Below, piece by piece: positions 8,901-18,821 of a stretch of DNA of 64,000 nt (position 1 is its first letter; each line of letters starts with the position of its first letter). Source of the stretch: Bacteroidota bacterium (GTDB lineage: Bacteria > Bacteroidota > Bacteroidia > AKYH767-A > OLB10); contig JADJPB010000009.1 in assembly GCA_016713445.1 (NCBI GenBank), positions 231,355 through 295,354 of the forward strand. The letters run 5' to 3'. A model generated the notes under the pieces. The model worked only from the letters and a program-made list of their open reading frames with translations, had not been told where the DNA came from and did no database searches. The translations under genes were made by a program, and so were the position numbers.

Positions 8901-9665
8901 TTAAGGTAGCGATTTAATAATATTTACAAAGCTTCTCGATTTCAAAGAAGCACCGCCAATTAATCCTCCGTCAACATCAGGAAGCGAAAAAATTTGGGCG
9001 GCATTTTGATCATTACAACTCCCACCATATAAAATGGAAGTTTCTTCCGCAACTTCAATTGAGTATTTTTTACGGATGATAGCACGAATGAATGCATGCA
9101 TTTCTTGTGCTTGCTCTGGACTAGCTGTTAATCCGGTTCCAATTGCCCAAACAGGTTCATAGGCAATAATACATTTTTTGAAATCATCACCGGAAAGATG
9201 AAATATTTCTGTCGACAACTGTTGTTCTATTCTATTAAAATGAATAGAGGAATTTCGTTCTTCTAACGACTCTCCAATACAAAACACGGGAGTTAAGGAT
9301 TGTTGAAGAGCCATATTTATTTTATGAGAAAGTAAATCACCTGATTCCTTAAAATACAACCTTCTTTCCGAATGTCCAATTAAAACATGATTAGCTCCGT
9401 AGGATTGGATCATACTGGCAGAAATTTCACCGGTATAAGCACCTGCAACATGATCGTTGCAATTTTGCGCACCCACATGAATTCTTGCATCACCTAAGCA
9501 AAGTTGCACAACCGCTCCAAGGTGAACAAAAGAAGGAAAAAGGATCACTTTGAGATTTCTGCTTTCTTCATCCTTTAACATTCCTGTGATTTCCGAAACC
9601 AAAGCAAAAGCTTCGTCCCTGTTTAAGTTCATTTTCCAGTTGCCAGCAACTATTTTTCGAGCCAT
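8901..9665 (-). CDS. tpiA: Triosephosphate isomerase
   Basis: Glycolytic enzyme interconverting dihydroxyacetone phosphate and glyceraldehyde 3-phosphate. All active-site elements are visible: Asn and Lys in AGNWKMN at the start, His in LIGHSERR, Glu in AYEPVWAIGTG, and the phosphate-gripping loop ILYGGSCN near the C-terminus. Length 254 aa is typical. It is transcribed from its own probable promoter (TATCTTTG at 9688-9695) and lies alone between convergent and tandem neighbours. Confidence 0.98.
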   Translation of the reverse strand: MARKIVAGNWKMNLNRDEAFALVSEITGMLKDEESRNLKVILFPSFVHLGAVVQLCLGDARIHVGAQNCNDHVAGAYTGEISASMIQSYGANHVLIGHSERRLYFKESGDLLSHKINMALQQSLTPVFCIGESLEERNSSIHFNRIEQQLSTEIFHLSGDDFKKCIIAYEPVWAIGTGLTASPEQAQEMHAFIRAIIRKKYSIEVAEETSILYGGSCNDQNAAQIFSLPDVDGGLIGGASLKSRSFVNIIKSLP

Positions 9666-9687
9666 AATTCTTTTTTTGAAAGCGTGG

Positions 9688-9695
9688 CAAAGATA
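9688..9695 (-). promoter_or_regulatory. -7 promoter box (TATCTTTG) of tpiA
   Basis: Exact TAnnTTTG on the minus strand, 22 bases before the tpiA ATG. No -33 TTG at the usual distance. Confidence 0.45.
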
Positions 9696-9713
9696 ATAAA
9701 ATTGGCGAAATTC

Positions 9714-11348
9714 TTAAGGAGTAAAAACCGAGATTTTTACTAGTGAGCTTGTCATGCGTTTTCGAATAACTAGATAATTCATTCCATGCTGTAGTTCGCT
9801 CCCTGCAATAGTTTTGATTTGTGGACCTTTGTCAAAATAAACTCTATCTAATGTTTTTATTTCGCCACCGCTTTGATTGACTAAAACAAATTCAATCCAT
9901 CCTGCATCTGGATTGTTAAAATGCACTGTTGTCTTATTTAGTGTACTTACGGGGTTGGGAATAACGGTCTCAAAGGTACTATTATCGTGGCTGTTATTTC
10001 GACGAAACTCGGATTCGAAAGGTCCAATGTCAACGCTGTTCCCTAAAATCCGGGTGGAATCATTAAAATCAAAATCAACATGTAATGTGCCCAAATTAAA
10101 TCCACCGTCAATCAATACCGATCCCTCTTCTACACTATAATCATCCATAAGGGAATTCTTAAAACGAACGCTTGATGCATCTTTGGTGGTATAATTATTA
10201 CTTACAAATATTTGCTGAGACATTGTATTTATTAATCCGTCTTCTTCGTTACTCGTTAAATGGCCGTCCTGAACTATTACATTATTTAATATATTATTCT
10301 TTGGAGCTCCTTTAGCATTGAGGAAGCGAATACCCTCAAATTTTGGATGTAGTATTAAATTATTGAAAATTTGAAAATACATCCCAGGCAAGGAGGCAAT
10401 TCCATCAATATATATCCCATACTTTCCACTGGGTAAATTGTTTCTGTAACCAGGACGAATGATCTGATTGTTGTAAATAAATACATCCCCTAAACCCTTT
10501 GAGTAAATTCCCATTCCTTCGCCATCGAGTATTTTGTTATTGTATATTTCTCCTGTACTTCCTTCACCCAGCGTAATACCTGTCATTTGCCAGTCGGCCA
10601 TCTGCTGACTGTCGTGCCGAATCTGATTGTGGTGGATTTTTGTATTGATGGCAGACGCAACTTGAATTCCATCCCACCCAGTGTTTTCAACTCGATTATG
10701 GTGAATATTCACATTTCTTAATAATGCTGGTAGTACCACCGAAGAAATTCCATTGCAATTAATGGTTTGTCCTTGATAAAAAGTACTTCCAATATACATT
10801 CCTTCTGTTCCAGTATCATGAATATAACAGTGATGAATATTGGTATTTTCTTGAATAAATGTATTTCTGTCGAATCCACAAAAAGGTTCAGTTTTGGCAG
10901 TGATACCTGAATGTTGTGAAAAGCCGATCTCGACATTTTCTATTTCAAAATCGCTACTAAAATCTCCAATGCTTAAGCCGCTACCAATGCGGTTAAAGAT
11001 GCGAATTCCGTAGGTTGAATTCGCATCTCCATTTCCGGAGAGTTTTATAAACTTAGATTGCCTTATAGAAATTCCAAAATAGTGATCGCTGTTGATTTCA
11101 ACGACACCCTCTGAATTCATGATGACTATAGGTAGATCCTTAGTTCCTTTGATATTCTTGAAGATGATGAAAGGACGTGTGCCTTTCTTTAGTAAAAGTG
11201 TATCCCCGGGTTGTAAACTTATATAAGGATTCAATTGCCCATCAATCACCCATACAGACGAGTCGGCTACCATGCTTTTTTGAGCGTGAGTATTCATCAC
11301 GAAAAAAAAGCTGCAAATAAACAAAACTGAAAATGCGTTTTTTATCAA
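9714..11348 (-). CDS. Secreted right-handed beta-helix protein, 544 aa
   Basis: A signal peptide (MIKNAFSVLFICSFFFVMN, cleavage near THAQ) leads into a long parallel beta-helix: many repeats of the form NxxIxxN, for example NTNIHHCYIHDTG, NVNIHHNRVENTG and TKIHHNQIRHD. This fold is shared by polysaccharide lyases, carbohydrate epimerases and some adhesins; no single catalytic set can be picked out. The last 90 residues start ETVIPNPVS and look like a degenerate T9SS type A sorting domain. It sits seven bases after the LruC-domain lipoprotein gene, at the end of a leftward run that includes a membrane GT2 and an acyltransferase, so a role in processing or binding the local polysaccharide is an inference. 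A lyase is possible but unproven. Confidence 0.8.
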   Translation of the reverse strand: MIKNAFSVLFICSFFFVMNTHAQKSMVADSSVWVIDGQLNPYISLQPGDTLLLKKGTRPFIIFKNIKGTKDLPIVIMNSEGVVEINSDHYFGISIRQSKFIKLSGNGDANSTYGIRIFNRIGSGLSIGDFSSDFEIENVEIGFSQHSGITAKTEPFCGFDRNTFIQENTNIHHCYIHDTGTEGMYIGSTFYQGQTINCNGISSVVLPALLRNVNIHHNRVENTGWDGIQVASAINTKIHHNQIRHDSQQMADWQMTGITLGEGSTGEIYNNKILDGEGMGIYSKGLGDVFIYNNQIIRPGYRNNLPSGKYGIYIDGIASLPGMYFQIFNNLILHPKFEGIRFLNAKGAPKNNILNNVIVQDGHLTSNEEDGLINTMSQQIFVSNNYTTKDASSVRFKNSLMDDYSVEEGSVLIDGGFNLGTLHVDFDFNDSTRILGNSVDIGPFESEFRRNNSHDNSTFETVIPNPVSTLNKTTVHFNNPDAGWIEFVLVNQSGGEIKTLDRVYFDKGPQIKTIAGSELQHGMNYLVIRKRMTSSLVKISVFTP

Positions 11349-11355
11349 TAGTCTA

Positions 11356-13428
11356 TTATCGGTTTAATATTTTACTTTGATCGCGATATCCGGGTTTATC
11401 TTGATACCAATCAGGATACAATATACCTCCTGACTGAACCCAACTTGAAAACTTTAAGTAGGCTTGAATAATTTTATTTTTCTCGGTTACAATACCGAAA
11501 TTATCAGGAATATTAAGGCACCAAGGTAAATTAACATCGGATTTATAAAAGCGTCCTAAGGCAGGATTTGTTCTGTCTTGACCGGTTCCGAATAATGTTG
11601 GATCAGCTAAACTTGTAGGTGTTTTGTCTGCCAAATGTACCTCTGTCCCTCGAGTCATATTACTAATCAAAAATGGGTTAAATGGCCCACTACCTAAGTT
11701 GGCAATTGGAATTGGGGAGATAAGGGTGATTTCTAGATTTAAAGTGTCGCTTACAACAACAGGTGATCCAGGTTCAGTATTTACATAGTAACCAATGGGG
11801 CGAGGGGCTATGGAGTTTGAATTGTCAAAAGCAATAACGACAGCATTAGTTTGTCCGGACTCTGTTCCATTAGGATTTAAAGAAATATAATTCTCGGATA
11901 ATAATGTTCCTGTTATACTTTGAATGAAAGAGGGTGGGAAAGGAAGTTCAATTCCAAACCCGTGTTTGAATGATCCTCCCGCTGCTTTAATATATATTTT
12001 AGCTTTTATCTTTTTTACATGATTACTCGCATTTTGAATGGAGTTAAAACGATAACCGACAATCATATCGTTCATGTCGTAATCACCTCGGTAAGGCCAT
12101 AAATCTTCAAATGCAAGATGCCCAAATGTATTTTCAGCTGGATAAAAGGTATTGTATGCTAAGGTGGGGTCAGAAGGATAATCATCTTGTAAATCCGGAA
12201 CACCATCGTTGTCAGTATCAATTCCGGTATTTACGTTATTCACAAGGTTTGAATAAATTGCGTTTGCTGGATATGATGTCATGTAGAAAACAGCATCATT
12301 AAAATCATTATCACTTCCTGTGGCTCGATTTAAATCTTCAAAGCCAATAATCATTTTTTGTTCTAACGAATCCCAGAGAAGAACATTATGTGCTTTGTCG
12401 CTTGTGTTTGGCTCAGGATTAAGTTGATTGTCTGAATAGAATTGAGCATGCCCATTCCCTACTTGTGCTGTTGAAATATTATAAGAATTCGCTAAAAGTA
12501 CGAATCCAATAATAGTATCAATACCGCAAGATCCAATATGTATTTTGTCGCCGGTGAGCAAATCGCCTCCTGAATTTGTAAATGAAAAATTGGGAAATAC
12601 CACATTCAAGTTAACAATATCGTTTGTAGATTGCGGAGGATTATTTTTGTGGTATTTGTAATAGCCAATGGTGTTTCTGAATCCAGCTCCTTCATGTACA
12701 AAAGTCATCCATAAATCTGCATTTTGATTCACAGACAGGCTCGAGCTAACATTGGACGAAATATATTGTGGTGAGAAGGTTGGAACAGATCTGCGTTCTG
12801 GTAGAGATTGGTTAATTCGATTTAAAAAAGAACTACTTACTACATCACGTGGATTTACCAAGTAATTTGGAACACCTTGTGCATTCCATGGACCCATGTA
12901 AATTTTGTTTGGAACAAAACTCAATTTGTTGCCGATGCTATTCCCAATAAAATTTCTTTTGTTGATGTCAGTAGAAATGACGCGTTGTGGATTGCTGCTA
13001 CCAATTGTTAAGTTTAGATAATTGCCCTGTATGTCTACAACGGAATTATTGGGAATTCCAATAAAATCGGTATTGACAATCACATGATGAATAGTTTTGG
13101 ATATTTTAAAAGTTTGATTCAATATACCACTTGAATTCGAAGAGCCTACAAATAATACTTCTCCATTATTTTCTGGAGTATCTGTCATGATTCTAACTTT
13201 TACTCCAGGAATGGGCTGGTCGTTACTTGTTAAAATATTGATCGTTAACGTTAGATTTTTTGTTAAATCGTAATTGAAAGTAGCAGGAATTTGCAGCTGC
13301 TGCATATCAGTAACGACAGCAGTTCCATCTGGTGCTTTGTATTCATCAATATCTTTAACGCACGATTGAATCCCTAAAATGCAAATTAGTGCAACCCAAT
13401 GATATCTACCTAACACTTTTTTTCTCAC
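11356..13428 (-). CDS. LruC-domain-containing lipoprotein
   Basis: The lipobox is LGIQSC, followed by KDIDEYKAPDG. Of the possible starts I prefer the GTG at 13428, which gives a compact lipoprotein signal sequence; an ATG at 13563 would add 45 residues with no function. Residues of about 30-130 look like a beta-sandwich (carboxypeptidase-regulatory-like). The middle has a DUF4114-type stretch (IIGFEDLNRATGSDNDFND), then an acidic, calcium-binding-like segment DTDNDGVPDLQDDYP, then the LruC core FEDLWPYRGDYDMNDMIVGY. LruC proteins are outer-surface proteins of unknown role. It is co-oriented with the beta-helix gene downstream and the GT2 gene upstream. Confidence 0.82.
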   Translation of the reverse strand: MRKKVLGRYHWVALICILGIQSCVKDIDEYKAPDGTAVVTDMQQLQIPATFNYDLTKNLTLTINILTSNDQPIPGVKVRIMTDTPENNGEVLFVGSSNSSGILNQTFKISKTIHHVIVNTDFIGIPNNSVVDIQGNYLNLTIGSSNPQRVISTDINKRNFIGNSIGNKLSFVPNKIYMGPWNAQGVPNYLVNPRDVVSSSFLNRINQSLPERRSVPTFSPQYISSNVSSSLSVNQNADLWMTFVHEGAGFRNTIGYYKYHKNNPPQSTNDIVNLNVVFPNFSFTNSGGDLLTGDKIHIGSCGIDTIIGFVLLANSYNISTAQVGNGHAQFYSDNQLNPEPNTSDKAHNVLLWDSLEQKMIIGFEDLNRATGSDNDFNDAVFYMTSYPANAIYSNLVNNVNTGIDTDNDGVPDLQDDYPSDPTLAYNTFYPAENTFGHLAFEDLWPYRGDYDMNDMIVGYRFNSIQNASNHVKKIKAKIYIKAAGGSFKHGFGIELPFPPSFIQSITGTLLSENYISLNPNGTESGQTNAVVIAFDNSNSIAPRPIGYYVNTEPGSPVVVSDTLNLEITLISPIPIANLGSGPFNPFLISNMTRGTEVHLADKTPTSLADPTLFGTGQDRTNPALGRFYKSDVNLPWCLNIPDNFGIVTEKNKIIQAYLKFSSWVQSGGILYPDWYQDKPGYRDQSKILNR

Positions 13429-13591
13429 TTTGTTCAAATTATGTACAATAATACGCGATTCAACATGTGGAAGTTGAATTACAAATGCTATATTCTTACA
13501 GTTTGAATTACTGCTAAAAATCAATCTTTGTAATATTTTGTGTAATGAAAAGTAAATAAGCACTAAAAAAATTTAATGTTTTAATTCAATT

Positions 13592-14776
13592 TTAAATTGT
13601 TGTGGAGACCTTTCTTTCCGATCTTTCCCAAATGGAGGATTGTTTGCCTTTAGAGAAACGAAGAAACCCTGCAATGGCTGCATAATTCATCATGGTTAAA
13701 TAATAGGGTATAAAGAATGCCTTTATTTTTACTTCCTTTTTTTCGAGATAAAATCCAATCCATGCTAACAAATAAAAAGTTATATGTGCATACAATATTG
13801 TAAAGTAGGTCGAATTTTGTGATGCTAAATAAATATTCATAGGTAGGAGGCAGAGTAAAAAGAGTGGAGCCAATGTCCATCTCAATACTCTATGCGACAC
13901 ATATTGGAAAGTGAGAATGGGATGATTGAAGAAATTAAATAAACTTCCCAAGCGGCTCATAGCTTGCCACCCGCCTGCACAAATTCTAATTTTTCTCTTT
14001 AATTCTTCATGACTATTGGCTGATGCGGTTTCAGTAGCTGTTGCCGTTGGATCGTACATTACTCGATATCCCGCTTGAGTTATTCTTAATGATAAAACAA
14101 AGTCATCAAGTATGGTGTCTTCTTCCAAAGGACGAAATAAATGTTTTCGAAAGGAAAATAATTCACCAGCTGCACCTACTACTGTGTGTAAACGTGCATC
14201 GAATCTTTTCAACATGGATTCGTACTTCCAATAGAATCCTTCACCAGCTCCTGCAGCATTTTCTTTTTCAGATTGACTGATTCTTTTTTCTCCACTTACT
14301 GCACCAATTTCTGGATTTATGTAATGACGCACCATGTTTTTGATTGTGTTGGATGGTAGTACCGTATTCGCATCTGAGAAAATGATGATCTCACCCTCCG
14401 CTTGAGCTACAGATCTGTTTTCAGCAGCTGATTTACCTCTTCGAATAGGATCATGTAAAACTTCAATGTTGGAATAATTTTCCAATTTTATTTGTGATCC
14501 ATCAGTACTTCCATCGGTAATAAATAAAATTTGAAGTTTTTCTGTTGGATAATCTAACTGTAGTGTGTTATGAACTTTGTTTTCTAAAATATCTATTTCA
14601 TTATAACATGGTACAATGAATGTAACAGTAGGTTCAAAACTAGGATTAATGACCGTGTAAGATTTGGTAACTATCTCTTTGATGCGAACGAGTCCATACA
14701 GTAGTATGCCATAGCCAAAGTAGGCATAGAAGATGATAGTAATGAATAACCAGAATAGGATTTCGATTGCGTTCAT
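13592..14776 (-). CDS. Membrane glycosyltransferase family 2 (cellulose-synthase-like), 394 aa
   Basis: A processive-type GT2: one N-terminal membrane helix, a cytoplasmic GT-A domain, and three or four C-terminal helices. Motifs are TFIVPCYNEIDILENK, TDGSTDGSQ, the metal-binding FSDANTVLPSN, the acidic DDFVLSLRI, and KRKIRICAGGWQA in the position of the QxxRW helix, although the Q and RW themselves are absent, so it may add single sugars instead of polymerising. The start overlaps the stop of the acyltransferase gene by four bases (ATGA), so they are coupled. Likely role: building a surface polysaccharide with the neighbouring genes. Confidence 0.88.
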   Translation of the reverse strand: MNAIEILFWLFITIIFYAYFGYGILLYGLVRIKEIVTKSYTVINPSFEPTVTFIVPCYNEIDILENKVHNTLQLDYPTEKLQILFITDGSTDGSQIKLENYSNIEVLHDPIRRGKSAAENRSVAQAEGEIIIFSDANTVLPSNTIKNMVRHYINPEIGAVSGEKRISQSEKENAAGAGEGFYWKYESMLKRFDARLHTVVGAAGELFSFRKHLFRPLEEDTILDDFVLSLRITQAGYRVMYDPTATATETASANSHEELKRKIRICAGGWQAMSRLGSLFNFFNHPILTFQYVSHRVLRWTLAPLFLLCLLPMNIYLASQNSTYFTILYAHITFYLLAWIGFYLEKKEVKIKAFFIPYYLTMMNYAAIAGFLRFSKGKQSSIWERSERKVSTTI

Positions 14777-15414
14777 GCTGCGTCTCTTAGTGGTGAATAA
14801 TTTGGTGAAACCTTTTCCCAGATTTGGGTGGTTGAATTATATTGTTTGATGATACGTGCAGGATTTCCTGCCACAATTGAATAATCCGGAACACTCTTAG
14901 TGACGATACTTCCGGCGGCAACGATAACGTGTTTTCCAATTTGGACACCTGCCGTAATGACGGCATTAGCACCGATCCAACTGTCGTTTCCTATGCAAAT
15001 GGGTGAAGTGGTACAAGGTTGAAGTCGAATGGGGGTATGAATATCTTCGTATCCATGATTCAATCCTGACATAACCACGTTTTGTGCAATGATGACATGA
15101 TTTCCAATTTCAACTGGACCAATCAGAACATTGCTAATTCCAACCCGTGTATGGTCACCAATTTGAACATGTCCCATTCCATTATTAACTACTGAGAAAT
15201 CTTCGATTGTCGAATTTTTTCCGATTGAAAAATTGTTGAATGGAAGAACATCCATTCGGGTGTTCCAGCAAATTCTCGATCCTTTTCCCTTTTTATGCTT
15301 AAGTGGATTTATAAATAGTCTTACCCAAAGTCGGGGACGGGCTTGATTTTTAGGCATGAGAAGATATAGCAAAATCTTCTTTATTGCAGGATTTTTCTTG
15401 ATGCTTTCAATCAT
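14773..15414 (-). CDS. Hexapeptide-repeat acyltransferase, 213 aa
   Basis: A left-handed beta-helix transferase of the CysE/LacA/WbbJ group that places an acetyl or similar acyl group on a sugar. Hexapeptide repeats run from about residue 75 to 185, for example IGDHTRVGISNVLIG, IGNDSWIGANAVITAG and IGKHVIVAAGSIVT. The catalytic His is likely the one in SGLNHGYED. The ATG at 15414 is chosen; reading further upstream would overlap the divergent glycosyltransferase. It is coupled to the downstream GT2 by a four-base overlap, so it probably O-acetylates the local polysaccharide. Confidence 0.85.
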   Translation of the reverse strand: MIESIKKNPAIKKILLYLLMPKNQARPRLWVRLFINPLKHKKGKGSRICWNTRMDVLPFNNFSIGKNSTIEDFSVVNNGMGHVQIGDHTRVGISNVLIGPVEIGNHVIIAQNVVMSGLNHGYEDIHTPIRLQPCTTSPICIGNDSWIGANAVITAGVQIGKHVIVAAGSIVTKSVPDYSIVAGNPARIIKQYNSTTQIWEKVSPNYSPLRDAA

Positions 15415-15529
15415 AGTAATGGTTGTTACAGACGATATTTTACGTTGGTTTTCTAAAATAGTTATCGTGAAATGATCTTTAAGTAAAACCCTTGTAACTG
15501 ATTCAAACTTTGAATCGTACAAGCGATCT

Positions 15530-16744
15530 ATGATTACTGGACAAGATATCGTAGTCGTTGGGTTGCAACCTTGGGACATTAGTATTGGCAGCAATTGCAA
15601 GAATATTGCAATGGAGTTGGCTAAGAACAATCGTGTACTCTACGTGAATCCTTCGCTCGATCGAAGTACCTTTTTCAAAGGCAGAAATGACAAGAAAGTG
15701 CAGTTTAGAATAGATGTGATGAAAGGCCGGAAAGATGGATTGGTAAGAATTACCGAAAATCTCTGGTGCCTTTACCCGAAGAACATGATTGAATCTATCA
15801 ATTGGATTCAATTCAAGGGAATTCATGATTTATTGAATAGACGAAACAATAGATTGATCGCAAGTGATATTCGTGGCGCTATGAATCGTATTGGGATGCG
15901 CAGAATTACCTTGTTTAACGATCAAAACATGGTCAGGTGTTTTCATATGAAGGAGTATTTGAACCCTGATGTATTCGTTTATTATATCCGTGATAATTTA
16001 AGTACAATTCCTTATTTTCAGAAGCACGCCATGCAGATGGAAGCAGAGTTGATAAAAGAAGCTGATGTGGTAGCTACTAATTCTGAGTTTTTAGCAACGT
16101 ATGCACGTGAATTCAATCCGAATGCACGAATGGTTGGACAAGGATGTGATTTCTCGATGTACTGCGAGCCGGAGAATATTGATGTTGCGGAAGAATTGAG
16201 TTCTATAAAAGGCCCAATCATTGGTTATACTGGATTTTTAACTTCAGTGCGTTTGGATATACAATTGCTGGAAGAATTTGCTTTCAAAAACGACCAATTG
16301 AGTTTAGTACTAGTAGGACCAGAAGATGATTCTTTTAAGGAAAGCAAATTGCATCAAATGTCAAATGTGCATTTCTTGGGAAATAAATCTCCTGAATCAT
16401 TACCTTCTTACATAAAAGGTTTTGATGTCGCAATTAATCCACAAGTGATGAATGAAGTGACGATGGGGAATTATCCAAGAAAAATTGATGAATATTTAGC
16501 GTTGGGTAAACCAGTTGTGGCCACGCATACTCCTTTTATGGATTACTTCAAAGAATATACTTATTTGGCGAAAAATTTGGAAGACTATGAACAAAAGATT
16601 GCGAAAGCAATCGCTGAAAATGATGCCGAAAAGGAAATTGCCCGACGGAATTATGCATTAACTCATACTTGGGCAGAAAATGTTAAGGCAATTTCAGAAT
16701 TGATAGAACCCTTCTTGTTAACTAACGTACAAAAACTAAGTTGA
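15530..16744 (+). CDS. Glycosyltransferase (GT4-like, GT-B fold), 404 aa
   Basis: A retaining GT-B type transferase. The N-terminal domain begins ITGQDIVVVGLQPWD and carries SIGSNCKNIAMELA; the C-terminal nucleotide-binding domain has IGYTGFLTSVRLD, VLVGPEDD and NYPRKIDEYLALGKPVVA, the usual GT4 arrangement with a conserved glutamate (DEYLA) before the GKPVV turn. No membrane segment. It is one of only two rightward genes in the polysaccharide locus and partly overlaps, by 11-15 bases, the next reading frame, whose true ATG lies at 16756. The pair diverges from the acyltransferase gene across about 115 bases. Confidence 0.85.
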   Translation: MITGQDIVVVGLQPWDISIGSNCKNIAMELAKNNRVLYVNPSLDRSTFFKGRNDKKVQFRIDVMKGRKDGLVRITENLWCLYPKNMIESINWIQFKGIHDLLNRRNNRLIASDIRGAMNRIGMRRITLFNDQNMVRCFHMKEYLNPDVFVYYIRDNLSTIPYFQKHAMQMEAELIKEADVVATNSEFLATYAREFNPNARMVGQGCDFSMYCEPENIDVAEELSSIKGPIIGYTGFLTSVRLDIQLLEEFAFKNDQLSLVLVGPEDDSFKESKLHQMSNVHFLGNKSPESLPSYIKGFDVAINPQVMNEVTMGNYPRKIDEYLALGKPVVATHTPFMDYFKEYTYLAKNLEDYEQKIAKAIAENDAEKEIARRNYALTHTWAENVKAISELIEPFLLTNVQKLS

Positions 16745-16755
16745 ACACATACATC

Positions 16756-17526
16756 ATGAAAAAAACTCAAATTAACATTGGCCGGTACACTGAATTCACA
16801 GAAACCGTTGACATTAAAAGATTAAATTTTATTGCTGATATTATTCAAACGTATTGTGTTCCTGGAGCGCGTATTTTGGATGTAGGATGTGGTAATGGTA
16901 ATATAGCCAAAGGTATTGGTAGCTTAGGCTATGAAGTGCTTGGCATTGATTTTAGCGAGAATGCTATTCGCTATGCAAAATCTAAAAATACACTTCCAAA
17001 CGTTAAGTTTCAAGTCTGTAGCGCTGAAGAAGTGACCGATGGTGATCAGTTTGATGCTGTGATTTGTAGTGAAGTATTGGAGCACTTGAATAATCCATCA
17101 ACACTGATGACTACATTGGCAAAAATGCTTCGTCCAAATGCCATATTTATTGCTACTGTTCCAAACGGTATGGGACCTCGTGAATTGCTTGTTACACGTC
17201 CGGTTCAACAAATGACCAACTCTTGGATGGGAAATGTAATCAACGGTTCGAAAAAGATGATGGGTTATAGCAACAGTACGGTGCAAAGTCAATCGGAAGA
17301 TTTGACTCACGTGCAATTCTTTACTAAGAATGCAATTACTGAACTTATCTCTTCACATGGCTTCGACTTGTTACAATTTAAACATTCAAACTTCATTGAA
17401 AAGGTGTTTCCTTATTCAATGCTTACGCGTCACATCAAAGCGCTCTCAATACTCGATAATAAAATGGTAGACTTCCTCCCATCACAGTTGGCAAGTGGAT
17501 TTAACACTGCTTGGAGAAGGAAATAA
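16756..17526 (+). CDS. Class I SAM-dependent methyltransferase, 256 aa
   Basis: A UbiG-like methyltransferase: motif I ILDVGCGNGN, the acidic strand 2 residue in VLGIDFSENAI, and motif for the target side DAVICSEVLEHL. The substrate is not visible; since it follows a glycosyltransferase gene by eleven bases, methylation of a sugar or of a glycan end is plausible. The ATG at 16756 (MKKTQINIG) is chosen over a TTG at 16741. A strong hairpin follows the stop codon. Confidence 0.85.
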   Translation: MKKTQINIGRYTEFTETVDIKRLNFIADIIQTYCVPGARILDVGCGNGNIAKGIGSLGYEVLGIDFSENAIRYAKSKNTLPNVKFQVCSAEEVTDGDQFDAVICSEVLEHLNNPSTLMTTLAKMLRPNAIFIATVPNGMGPRELLVTRPVQQMTNSWMGNVINGSKKMMGYSNSTVQSQSEDLTHVQFFTKNAITELISSHGFDLLQFKHSNFIEKVFPYSMLTRHIKALSILDNKMVDFLPSQLASGFNTAWRRK

Positions 17527-17545
17527 CTTATAGGAAAAAGGTGAT

Positions 17546-17589
17546 ATTGAAAGCGGTCGGTTTGAATTTTCAAACCGACCGCTTTCAAT
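17546..17589. terminator. Bidirectional terminator between convergent genes
   Basis: A 19-bp perfect inverted repeat with loop AATTTT (arms 17546-17564 and 17571-17589, core AAAGCGGTCGG) sits between two convergent stop codons at 17526 and 17606. It is GC-rich in its middle compared with the surroundings. There is no long T run on either side, so its effect may be partial, but position and symmetry fit a terminator shared by both transcripts. Confidence 0.75.
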
Positions 17590-17605
17590 TAAAGGTGAAG
17601 ATCAA

Positions 17606-18811
17606 CTAAGACGCTTTACGCTGTTTAAATGCATTTTTTTCTGATGCGTCGATGGCTTTTGAAATAACCCGCAAAGGTGGTTGAAAAGTGTTCTTGTATA
17701 ATTCAATTAATTTTTTCGTGGATTCTGACCAGCTGAAATCTTTGCATCTATTAAAACCTTTTTTGATTAGTTCTAATCGTAGGTTCTCATCATTGTCAAT
17801 TTTTTCAATTCCTTTTGCCATGCCTTTTGGATCAAATGGATCCACAAGTAAAGCAGCTTCATTTGCAATTTCTGGCATGCATGAGCAGTTGGAAGTAATC
17901 ACTGGTGTTCCACACGACATAGATTCTAAGATGGGTAATCCAAAACTTTCTCGAATGGAAGGATAAAGAAATACAAAAGCTCGATTATATAAATCTGGCA
18001 TGTATTCATGATTCACATAGTTGGTTAAATGGATGTGATCTTTTAATCCAACCAAATTATATTTTTTAATGATTTTGCTTACCTCAGATAACTTGAGGTC
18101 GGTTATAACAATTTTTCGCTTTAATTTACCTTCCATTAATAGGTGATGAAAAGCGATCAAGGTATTAGTTGTATTATTTTTAGGATCTGTATTGCCATGC
18201 ACCAAATAAAACGGTTCGTTGGGTAAGTTGTATTTCAGTTTGCTCGCAAGTGTGCTTTGTTCCGGCTTGGGGGTGAAATTACTCGAACTAGCATTATTTA
18301 TTATTGCAATTCGGTCCTTGAGTTGCGGGAGCGTGCTTGAAATTTCAGACTTTTCTGATTCCGAGACCGTAAAGATAGATGTTGCCTTTGGTAAAACTAA
18401 TGGAACAATAAATTTTCGATAGGCATTGCCAATTCTCTGATATGTTGATCCACCTTTGAGTTGAAGATCCTCTCGTAGGTAAATAATGTCGTGTAAAGTG
18501 ATGATTCTTTTACAATGCAAAAATAGGGGAGAGGTATTCCCTGTAGAATGAAGAATGTCAAGTTGATATTTAATTGCAAGGAATGGCAGTAGAAATTGTT
18601 CAGCAATTGGACTTGGGATTCTTGGAAGTTTGACGATCTTCACATTCGAAGTGCTCTCCAATACAAAAATATCAGTATCCTGAAAACAAAAAATAAAGTA
18701 TAAGTTTTTCCTGTCAAGATACTGGATGCGCTTGATTTGCTCAAGTGCTACAATATCCATCCCATGCTTATTTTTTCTGAATATTTTAAACGCCTCAATC
18801 CCTATCCTCAT
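17606..18811 (-). CDS. Glycosyltransferase family 4 protein, 401 aa
   Basis: Retaining GT-B transferase. The N-terminal half reads MRIGIEAFKIFRKNKHGMD; the C-terminal half has the donor-binding EX7E region IRESFGLPILESMSCGTPV and the following EIANEAALLVDP. It is soluble or peripheral. It is the last gene of the long leftward polysaccharide transcript, ten bases after the next GT4 gene, and ends at the shared hairpin. The acceptor and sugar are unknown; it most likely adds one residue of the repeat unit. Confidence 0.9.
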   Translation of the reverse strand: MRIGIEAFKIFRKNKHGMDIVALEQIKRIQYLDRKNLYFIFCFQDTDIFVLESTSNVKIVKLPRIPSPIAEQFLLPFLAIKYQLDILHSTGNTSPLFLHCKRIITLHDIIYLREDLQLKGGSTYQRIGNAYRKFIVPLVLPKATSIFTVSESEKSEISSTLPQLKDRIAIINNASSSNFTPKPEQSTLASKLKYNLPNEPFYLVHGNTDPKNNTTNTLIAFHHLLMEGKLKRKIVITDLKLSEVSKIIKKYNLVGLKDHIHLTNYVNHEYMPDLYNRAFVFLYPSIRESFGLPILESMSCGTPVITSNCSCMPEIANEAALLVDPFDPKGMAKGIEKIDNDENLRLELIKKGFNRCKDFSWSESTKKLIELYKNTFQPPLRVISKAIDASEKNAFKQRKAS

Positions 18812-18821
18812 GCTTTTATTT

